Positions 7,596 through 16,700 of a stretch of DNA of 38,533 bases are shown in pieces. The notes under the pieces are model-generated. The model was not told where the DNA came from. It saw only the letters and a program-made list of their open reading frames with translations, and searched no databases. The stretch spans positions 1 to 38,533 of the forward strand of contig CAIXGY010000061.1 in assembly GCA_903919035.1 (NCBI GenBank), read 5' to 3'. Position numbers and translations under genes: made by a program. The DNA is from an uncultured Planctomycetaceae bacterium. Its GTDB lineage: Bacteria > Planctomycetota > Planctomycetia > Pirellulales > UBA1268. The stretch's first letter is position 1, and each line of letters starts with the position of its first letter.

Positions 7596-8396
7596 GTGAT
7601 GAAACCGGGTTTGCTTCGCGGCATAGTGCTGGCGGCGTTGATTCATGCACCGCTCGCCTCCGCGCAGCAGTTCACCGAACTCGACACGGATCGAGACGCC
7701 TTCACGCCGGCGACCCGACCGGTTCCGGCCGGCGGTGTACTCATGGAGGCGTCGTATTCATTCATCGACAACCGCGGTACGCCGGCAACAAACAGCTTTC
7801 CAGAACTACTCATTCGCCTGGGAGCCACGGAGCGATTCGAGTGGCGCGTTGGCGTGAATTACGAATCTGGATCCGGAGGGAGTGTTGTGACAGCTGTTGA
7901 GGGAGGTGAGGGCGTCGCTGGAGACGCCCTCACTTCTGAGACAAGCGTCCTCTATGGCTTCAAGGCGCTCCTCACGGAGCAGGATGGACTGGTGCCGCGC
8001 AGCAGTGCGCTCGTCGAGGCATTTACGCCCCTCTCAGGCGAGGTCTGGGGCACGGAGCCCGCGATCACATACGTATTCGGCTGGGAGCTTGTCCACGAAT
8101 GGCGGTTCGACGCGGCCATGCGCTATGTGCTCGCCGACAGCACTGAAGGGCTCTTCAACAAGTGGCTGCCCTCCGCCGTGCTTCGCATCCCGGTCACCGA
8201 ACGGTGGGAGCTTCACGCCGAATGGTTTGGGAGCTGGAGCGACGGGCTCATGGACGAAAAAGTGCGGCCTTTCGTGGGCCCCGGCACGCACTTCATGATC
8301 GCCCCCAACCTCGAGATCGGCTGCCGCATGGGCTGGGGGCTCACGCAGGACGCTGCGTCATATTTCGTTGACTCCGGGCTGGGGTGGCGGTTCTGA
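7596..8396 (+). CDS. Predicted outer-membrane beta-barrel (transporter/MetA-phenol-degradation-like)
   Basis: Signal peptide GIVLAALIHAPLASAQQ; alternating amphipathic strands (LMEASYSFIDN, FEWRVGVNYES, TYVFGWELVHEWRFDAAMRYVL) ending in SGLGWRF with C-terminal Phe. Confidence 0.7.
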   Translation: MMKPGLLRGIVLAALIHAPLASAQQFTELDTDRDAFTPATRPVPAGGVLMEASYSFIDNRGTPATNSFPELLIRLGATERFEWRVGVNYESGSGGSVVTAVEGGEGVAGDALTSETSVLYGFKALLTEQDGLVPRSSALVEAFTPLSGEVWGTEPAITYVFGWELVHEWRFDAAMRYVLADSTEGLFNKWLPSAVLRIPVTERWELHAEWFGSWSDGLMDEKVRPFVGPGTHFMIAPNLEIGCRMGWGLTQDAASYFVDSGLGWRF

Positions 8397-8619
8397 ATCG
8401 CACCACGCCTTCCCGGTGTCGCCGCCGATGTGTCGCATGCTCGCGGCAGTTTTCTCGGCCCAGATTTGCCGAGTTGTGGCTCCTGCACTCGTTTCATCAG
8501 CGAAAAGTGAATATCTGAGGGTGTTGTGAGGCGGAATAATACGGTCGCAGGGCAGGCCACCGACGTTGGTGTTCGTGTCTGTGCAGAGCTGCACGTCCTT
8601 CCTTGGAATCAAAGGGGGC

Positions 8620-9213
8620 ATGATGAGACCGGTATTCCTCGTGGTCGTTCTCGGGGCGGTACTTGATGGTGGGGTTGTTCGAGCAGACGAGCCGCCAGCC
8701 GTCGTGAGCCGTGAAGAGTCTGCGCCCGCCCGTCCAGGCTATGGGCGAGACAGCGGCCGCTGGCAGTGGGATGACCCGAGGTTCAACGAGGATAGGAAAT
8801 GGTTCCACTTCCTCTTGGACAATCGAGCGCGGATCAGGCGCACCATCGAGCAGCTTCCCAATGGCGTGGAGACCGTCACCGAATCCGACGATCCCGAGGT
8901 GGCGGCAGGCATACAGACGCATGTGGCGACCATGCACGTCCGTCTCAAAGAAGGGCGAGGAATCCACCTCCGCGATCCGCTTTTTCGGGAGGTCTTTCAT
9001 CACGCCGATGAAATCCACATGCAGATCGAGGACATTGAAAATGGTGTCCGCGTCACCGAGACATCCGACGACCCGCATGTGGCGGCTCTCATCCAGGCTC
9101 ACGCCCACGTCGTGAGTAAGTTCATCGAGCACGGGCATGACGAGGTGAGGAAGAATCATGCCACGCCACCAAGGCCCGAGCGCCCACAGCCGGGTCGTGC
9201 GGAGCACGAGTGA
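8620..9213 (+). CDS. Secreted His-rich hypothetical protein with internal duplication
   Basis: RBS-like aaaggggg just upstream of the ATG; signal peptide MMRPVFLVVVLGAVLDGGVVRADE; repeats NGVETVTESDDPEVAAGIQTHV and NGVRVTETSDDPHVAALIQAHA. Confidence 0.7.
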   Translation: MMRPVFLVVVLGAVLDGGVVRADEPPAVVSREESAPARPGYGRDSGRWQWDDPRFNEDRKWFHFLLDNRARIRRTIEQLPNGVETVTESDDPEVAAGIQTHVATMHVRLKEGRGIHLRDPLFREVFHHADEIHMQIEDIENGVRVTETSDDPHVAALIQAHAHVVSKFIEHGHDEVRKNHATPPRPERPQPGRAEHE

Positions 9214-9336
9214 TGCGGCAGTCCGCAGGAATGATCATGGACTGGCCGGGAGGCATGAACAGCGGAAAGGCTGGGGGTCCGCACGGAGCGGATACGCTAT
9301 GTGCGTCGCCTCGAAAAGCATGCGGAGACCGTAGGA

Positions 9337-9954
9337 ATGACCAATCGCGCTGAGCATTGGAATCAGATTTTCGCAAGCAAGACCGACAAGGAACTCGGCT
9401 GGTACGAAGGCGACGTCAGGCAGACGCTCGCTTTCCTCGATCGAATCCCTAGCGAGAAATCCAGGACGGTATTTTTGCCTGGGGCAGGCACGTCGTTGCT
9501 CGTCGATGAGTTACTGGCCCGCGATACCCGGCTCGTCCTCAACGATATCAGCAGAGAGGCGCTGGCAAGGCTGAAGGAGCGGATCGGTGCGCGGGGCATT
9601 GAGATCGAATGGCTTCACCAAGACATCTCGCAACCGTTGCCCGTTGGTGTGACGCAGGCCGATATCTGGATTGACCGAGCTGTCCTCCATTTCCTGCTGA
9701 CGGAGCCGGAGATCGACGGCTACTTCGGGAACGTGCGTGCGGTTGTGAAGCCTCGCGGGTACGTCCTGCTTGCCGAATTCTCCGAGACCGGTGCTCCCCG
9801 ATGTGCCGGACTCGATGTCCACCGCTATACCGTGGACGAGATGCGAGTGAGGCTGGGGCAGGAGTTTTCGTTGGTATGGGCGGAGAACTACACGTTCGTG
9901 AATCCGGCCGGTGATCCGCGGCCGTATGTCTACGCACTCTTTCAGCGCACGTGA
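9337..9954 (+). CDS. Class I SAM-dependent methyltransferase
   Basis: HWNQIFASKTDKELGWYEGD...TVFLPGAGTSLLVDELL (motif I-like), LVLNDIS, DIWIDRAVLHFL; possible alternative GTG start at 9301. Confidence 0.85.
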   Translation: MTNRAEHWNQIFASKTDKELGWYEGDVRQTLAFLDRIPSEKSRTVFLPGAGTSLLVDELLARDTRLVLNDISREALARLKERIGARGIEIEWLHQDISQPLPVGVTQADIWIDRAVLHFLLTEPEIDGYFGNVRAVVKPRGYVLLAEFSETGAPRCAGLDVHRYTVDEMRVRLGQEFSLVWAENYTFVNPAGDPRPYVYALFQRT

Positions 9955-10446
9955 GCCGTCAGCGTGGGGCATCCAACACGGGCGGCGGCCCCCGGGCCCA
10001 AGGCCTTCAACCGGTTCTGACCCCCCCAGTTTTTTTACCAGTGCTCATGAGAGAGTTGGGGCACAGGCCGCGTTGTCAGTGGAACCGAACAGCAACTGCT
10101 GCGGATCGGCGCGGCGAGCCATGACGGAAATCCCTGCGTACGAACCGGACGAGGCACCAGTTCTCCGATTTGCGCTCGCTACGCCCTTCAGCACGATCCA
10201 CATCGGCCTCGGCCTGCTCGTCGAGAAGCGAGGCCCCTTCGGCCTGCATTGATTTCTTGCTTTTGGGGTGAACATTCGAGCGCGGCGTTATGCGACGCAC
10301 ACCATGGTGTCGATCGGGCGGGATCGGCAGTCACGCTCTTGTCGCGACAAACACCGGGCAACCAGCCGGGCTTCGACGCCCGGCGGCGTTTGCCGCCGCG
10401 AGGCGGCCGGCTCGCATTCACCACCGAACCGTGTCAGACTCAGCTC

Positions 10447-10677
10447 ATGACACTGCAGAGTGACGAATTCCACCGACTCGAGGGGTTGATCTTTCGCCCC
10501 GTCTCGTCGCGGCCGGACTGGCTCAAGGCCTGGCGGAACGAGGCACAATACCTGCTCTCGCTCGCCCGACGCGCCGCCGACAACGATGACGAGGAGACCC
10601 TTCAGGAACTCGAAGATCAGGCCCGCGACATGGCGGATGTCGTCGAGGCCAGACTGCGATTCGAAGGGCTCTTGTAG
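10447..10677 (+). CDS. Hypothetical small acidic protein
   Basis: MTLQSDEFHRLEGLIFRPVSSRPDWLKAWRNEAQYLLSLARRAADNDDEETLQELEDQARDMADVVEARLRFEGLL; no recognised family. Confidence 0.4.
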   Translation: MTLQSDEFHRLEGLIFRPVSSRPDWLKAWRNEAQYLLSLARRAADNDDEETLQELEDQARDMADVVEARLRFEGLL

Positions 10678-10716
10678 CGGCCCGTCCGCCGTGCGGCCTC
10701 CGGATCGTCAGGCCGA

Positions 10717-13700
10717 TCATCCGTCCTGCTGGCGGGAGACCAGGAGGCTCCAGCAGTCGGCATAGAGCTCCACCTGGGGCCGATAATGCTCCGCGAGCAG
10801 CCGCTCGCTGGCGGCCGTCACCGCGTCGGTCTTCCAATCGACCACCGTCCAGCGGCCTGCGGTGTCGCTGAAAACAAGGTCGATCACGCCGCGGATCACC
10901 GTCGGCAGCGGCCCGCCGTCGCCAGCAAACTTCCGCACCCCCTCCGGCAGGTCCGCGCCCCGCACCTGCACGGAAAACGGCACCTCGGCCAGCCGCGCCG
11001 GGCTCGCCTGAGCCCGCCTCCAGACGTCACTGGCAAGCACGCCGCGCACGGTGGCGACGGCCCGGTCGAGGTGCACGAGCGACACGTCCTCGCTCGAAAG
11101 CACGGTGACCGCCGCAGCCGGGATATCGAGGCCACGATCGCGAAACGCGAGCTCCAGAAGCCGATGGATGGCACGACCCCACGGCTCCCCCAGGCCGTCA
11201 CCTGTGAAGCGAATGCCCTCGGCGGGTTCCGTGAGCAGTTCGCGTGGTGCGATCCGCGCGAACGTCGGCGGCACGCAGGCCGCCAGGCTGACCTGGATAG
11301 CAGCCCAGTCGCCGGGAGCAGGCTTTGCGGCCTGGGCAGGCACAGCCATGCCGGCGGCCGGCAGCCCGGGGATGTCGGGGACCCCGTCGAGATGACCGGC
11401 GAACCGCCCCCAGGCGCCGTGGGCGACGAACGCCTCGGGCTTCGTCTTCGTCGCGGGCTCGTGCTTCTCGAACAGCGACACCACGAGCCCGCACCCGGCT
11501 CGCGTGGCCGCGACATAGTCGAGCCGCAACTGCTCGGCCTCCTCGAAGGCCCGCTCGCGAAGGCGGAGATCATCCCAGCCGAGCGGGGCGGCGACGATCC
11601 TCGTGGCCCAGCCGACCGACTGCGTCACGGCGAGCCAGCCGGTGGTGCGATCACCGGCGCGATCGACGTGCAGGAACGGACCGGCGGTCGCGTCGTCACT
11701 CGGCGACCGCCGCTGGTAGTCGACGAGAAACACGACCGGAGCCTCGAGGCCCTTCGCTTTGTGGAGATTCATCACCCGCACGCGATCCGCGGAGGGCACA
11801 TCGATCGTCAGGGGGTCGAACTCCTCCCGGGTCGCCTTGCCGACGAGTTCGTCGAGCAGATCGAGGCAGTCATGGAGCGACACCACGTCGAGTCGCTCGG
11901 CCCGCAATCGCTCGAGAAACGCGAGGAGCAGACCCGCCACCGCCCGGCCACCAGGTCCTCCTGCACCGTCGGCTGCAGCGGCGAGCAGCAGGAGCCCAGC
12001 GTCGTCGATGACGCGATCCACGGCCGCGACCACCGGCAGATGCCGCTGCCATGTCCGCCAGCGGGCAATCGCGTCGCGGGCGCCGGCAAACCGAGCCGCA
12101 AGCCCCGCATCCAGCCCCGCGGGCACGTCGATCGCTCCGCCAAAGCGGCCGCCGGCCTCTCTGTAGGCGAAGAGCTCGGCATCGCTGAAGCCGAACGTGC
12201 TGCCGCGGAGGAGCGCGAGCATCGCGATCGGATCGTCGGGATCCGCCACGGCCGCGAGGCACGTGCGGACTGCGCGGAGGGACTCGGCCTGATCCTCGCC
12301 CAGCGTGCCGGTGACATCCACGGGCAAACCCGCGGCGTGCAGGGCGGCGGCGTAGATGCCCAGATGCTTCCGCTCGCGGGCCACGAGCAAAAAATCACCG
12401 GGACGGCAGGCGGTGGTGGCCCCGCGGCCTGCCTCCTCGACCGTCCGCGGCACAGCCAAGCCCGCCTCGATCGCCCCCCTGATGAAGGCCGCGACCTCGC
12501 GGGCCTCGCGCTCTACCCAGGCAGGGCCGGCGGTGCCCGCCCGCACGAAGCGCAGCGTACGGATGCCGGTGAGCCAGCCCGGCTCGCCGCCGCCAGCGGC
12601 CGCCTCACGCCGGCCGGAGGTGCTCGGCATGAAGGCGGGCGATTCGAGCGTCGCGGCCGGCGGAAACTCGGCCGCAAACACGTCGTTGGCCCAGGCGACC
12701 AAGTCCCCACGGCTCCGAAAGTTCGTGGTCAGCGCGAGCACGTCGCCGCACGCGGCGATGATGTCGCGGACGGCCGCGTAGGTGACGATGTCGGCCCGCC
12801 GGAACCGGTACAGCGACTGCTTCGGGTCGCCCACCACGAACAGCGAGCCGGCCACCGGCACACACTTCCGCCAATCGCGCTCGCCGACGTCACCTGCCGT
12901 CAGCAACAGGAGCATCTCGGCCTGCACCGGATCCGTGTCTTGAAACTCGTCCACAAGGATGTGGGTGTAGCGACGACGAAACGCCCTTCGCACCTCCGGG
13001 TGTCCAGCCAACAGCCGGGCGGCCTTGCCGAGCAGATCCTGAAACGAAAGCCCGCCCCGTTCCGCCCGCAAACGGTCGTATTCCACACCCGCCGCGCGGA
13101 GGGCCGCGATCGCCACCGGATAACGATGGGCCCTCCACTGCGCCAGCGCCGGGGCCGCCACCGTCTCCCGTAGTCGCTCCCACTCAGCCTGCCACCCGAG
13201 CGCGAGCGCTTTCTTCGCCTCACGCGTGGCAGCGGCCGTGGGTCCGCTGCCCGGCCAGTTGGTCTGCGTGACTTTCGGCGTCCGCTCCAGTTCCTGGAGC
13301 ACCTCCATGACCGCGATGACCGACGTGGTGTCACAGCGGCGCACGAGCCTGGCGAACTGCTCGAGCGCGGTCATCAGGTCGTCGCTGCCACGCGCCGCAG
13401 GCTCGGTGAACTCCGCCGCCTCGATGCGGGCTGCGAAGGACTCGATGGCCGCCACCACCGTCGCGACGTCCGGCGGCGCGGCGGCGGGCGTCGGCCAGTG
13501 CTCCACGTCACCGTAGGTGGCGAAACGCTCGATGAACAGCGGCGACAGGTCGCCGAGTCGCAGGCCGACGGCGGCGAGATCGGCCAGCAGTTGCGGATGG
13601 TCCGTGGGCGCCGCCGTGACGAAGGCGCGCCAGGCCTGTCGCCGCAGGAGCCGGTCAGCCGAATCGTCGAGTTCGCGGAAGGCGGGATCGACGCCCGCCT

Positions 13701-16700
13701 CCAGCGGTCGCTCGCGCAGCAGGCGGCCGGCGAATGAATGGATCGTGCCGATCACCATCGCATCGATCCGGGCAAGGGCGGCCGTGAATCGGGCCTGCTC
13801 GACCGGATCGGCAGCCGCAACAGCTGCCCGCTGCAACTTCTCGCGAAACCGACGACGCAACTCCGCCGCGGCTTTTTTCGTGAACGTCACCGCCACGATC
13901 CCTTCGGGCCGAGCCGTGCCGGTGCGCACCAACGCCAGCATCCGGTCGACGATGCACGTCGTCTTTCCGGTGCCGGCGGCGGCCTCGACGAGGAGCGTGG
14001 TCGTGAGATCGCCCCGGATGCGCTGCCGGACTGGCTCATCGGGCGGCGGGACCGGCGGCGCGGGATGCGGTGTGAGCGCGAGCGGTGACGGATGGGGTCG
14101 GCGGATCTCGGGCACGGCCCGTCCGCGCAACTCGCCGCGGAGCGCACCAAACAGGTCACGGAGTGCCGCGGAGGCGGCCACCATCCGGGCTGCGTCTCGA
14201 GTCACTTCTTCGGCATCGCCGCAGACCGTCGCGAAGTCGCAAAACGCGCAGTCACTTCGCTCGCTCGTCGGCAGAAAGGCGCCCTGCCCGGCGATTTCGG
14301 CAAGTTGCCGCACGAGCGTCGTGCAGGTGTAGAGTTGATCGGCCGTCCACTCGAGCCGGCGGCCTTTGCCGGCCCGCGTCGGAAAGAAATACCCGAACCG
14401 CTCCACCTGCCCGCTCCCCGCCGCACAGCCAGGATCGGCGAGCCGCGTCCGCAGCATCACCAGATAGAGCCCGTGCTGGAGCGTGCGCCCGCCCTGAAAC
14501 GGATCGGCGGCGGCGGTGTCGGGAAATCCATAGCCGCTGCCGCTCTTGTAGTCCCACAGCGTGTAGCCGCGATCGTCGCCCGATTCACGGACGTCGATCC
14601 GGTCGATCCGGCCACGCAGCCGGATCGTCTCGCCCGGCGCGAGCGACACCGCCACCGGCTCACGGACGTCGAACGGCGTGCCGCAGCCGGCTGGCTCCAC
14701 ACCGATCGCCGCCTCGATAGCCAGGGGTCTCCGCCCCGACTCCCGGCACGACCGGGCCTCGTCATGGAGGAACGTCCGCATCGCCGTGCGAAGTTCGTCG
14801 CGGCGGGCCTCGAAGGCAAGCGACGTCAGCGGCGGCTGGCGGCGTCGACTGGCCTCGAGTTCCTCGTCGAGGATCGCGTGCACGCCGGCGAGGTCACGGT
14901 CGAAGTCGGGCAACTCACCACGCTCGATGAGTCCGCGCATGAACCGCTCGAGCACCGTGTGCAGCAGGCTGCCGGCGTCGAGCGCGGTCAGCCAGCGATC
15001 GGTATCCTCGTCGAACGTGTCGAGCGGCTCGATGCCGAGACCGTATCGGAAGAAGAACCGCCGCGGGCAGGCCCCGAGCGACTCCAGACTGTTGGGCGAC
15101 GCCGCACGGCCCGCGTCTGCGCGCGGATCGAGCCGCGGGCCGGCCGCGGGCACATGCCCGTCGTAGGGCGTAAAGTCGGTGGAGGCCCGCGCCGCCGCGG
15201 CCACCTGGCCGTGCGCGAGGTAGTCGCGATGGGCGACGAGCATCGCCTGCACCTCGGCGGCGGTGGCCGTCGATCCCAGGACAGCGAGCCGCCATTGCGA
15301 CTCGTCGAGGGCGAGTGCCGGGTCGGTCGGCACGAACGACTCCGGCGGGGCCAGCGTCTGCAGCAGGTCGTCCACCGTCTCCAGCGGATCGCCGATCGCC
15401 TGGGCATGGAGCGCGAGCAGAGCCGGTGACGGAAACACCTCCGCGTCGTCGGCCATGTCGCGGCACGTGAATCCGAGCCACACCTCGCCGCGGAGCCTCG
15501 CCAACAGCCTTCGCCAGAGGTCCAGATTGCGGGCGGCGGCGTCGCGGGCCACGGTCAGCCGGGCCTCCGGCCGCACGGCGTTGATGTCCATGCGATCGCC
15601 TTCGGTGAGCACCGGATCGGTCGCAGAGCCGCCGGGGAAGCGGTTTTCGTCGAGCCCGAGCACGAAGGTGTAGGGGCGGCCGGAGTGGCCGCCCGCGGCG
15701 AACCCGCAGACATGGATGGAGCCGGGCCGCGGGCCCGAGCCCAGCACGACGAGTTCCGCCGGAAGTTGCTCGAGCCACTCGAGCATGTCACGGGCGGTGG
15801 CGCGGTCGCCCTGCCACGTCAGCATCGCATCGATCTCATCCAGGATGAGCCGCCGGGCGTTGCCGTCGAACTCACTGTCGGCGGCGCAGAGATCGTGGAT
15901 GAATCGCCGGGCCCCCTCGAGCGCCGACCTCGCGGTGGGCTCGGCGCCGCCCTCGCAGTCGCCGATGGCGCGGGCCAGCGCCACGAGGGCGTCGAGGCGG
16001 CCGGTGGTCCGCTCCTTGCGGGCCGCGAGCGCCTCGGGGGTGGCTGACTCGACGCCATCTTCTTCATCGTCGGCTCCGCGGGCGAATGCGGCGACAGGCT
16101 GCTCATGGGCCCGCGCCGCCGCGGCCGCCAGCATCGAGACGGTCCGGTCGAGTCCCCGGCCGATCTTCACACCCCGCAACTGCCGCACGAGTGCGCCGGC
16201 CCGCGGCGCGTCGGGCAGGAGACGGGCCAGGTCGATCACGCCGTCACGGAGCAGCCGCTCGAATCCGGCCTGCGGATGGCCGTCGCGCCGCCAGGCAAGC
16301 CAGCCTGCGAGCGCCCGGCCGGGCTTCGAGTCGGCCAGCGGCAGCCCCTCGGCAAAGGTGACGGGCAGATGATCGTCGCGGCCCCCACCCGGCGCCGGCG
16401 GCCGAGGCAGGGCAGCGACAATCTCGCGGACGAGCGCGGGATACGTGGCCGCGTCGGTGTGGATGATCTCGATCTCATCGAACCGCAGGCCACGGGCCAG
16501 TGCCGTCCGCAGCACGTGGCGGACTTCATTGGCTTCGCCGGCGGCGCGGAAGATGGAAATATGCTTTATGTCGATCGGAGCCGGAGCCGCGGGGAGCGGC
16601 TGGTCGGTCGAGAGCGTGCGGACGGTCACGCCTGGAGCGGCGGCGAGCGCGTCCAGCAGCCGACGTTCGAGCGGTGGCGGATCGACGTCATCGGGGACGA

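Noticed and set aside
9981-10040. Rho-independent terminator downstream of the methyltransferase
   Set aside because: A T8 tract is present, but the GC hairpin (ggccc-cc-gggcc) is about 30 nt upstream of it, so geometry is not canonical.
10121-10252. Small ORF MTEIPAYEPDEAPVLRFALATPFSTIHIGLGLLVEKRGPFGLH
   Set aside because: Only 43 aa with no recognised family; could be a remnant but not supportable as a gene.
10278-10300. Integron attC-like gcgttatgc text
   Set aside because: Core does not fit GTTRRRY and no paired R''/L'' sites or integrase are present.
10786-13173. 795-codon plus-strand ORF
   Set aside because: Antisense shadow of the AddB-AddA ORF in high-GC DNA; Arg/His/Gly-rich with no motif; the minus strand carries clear helicase and nuclease motifs.
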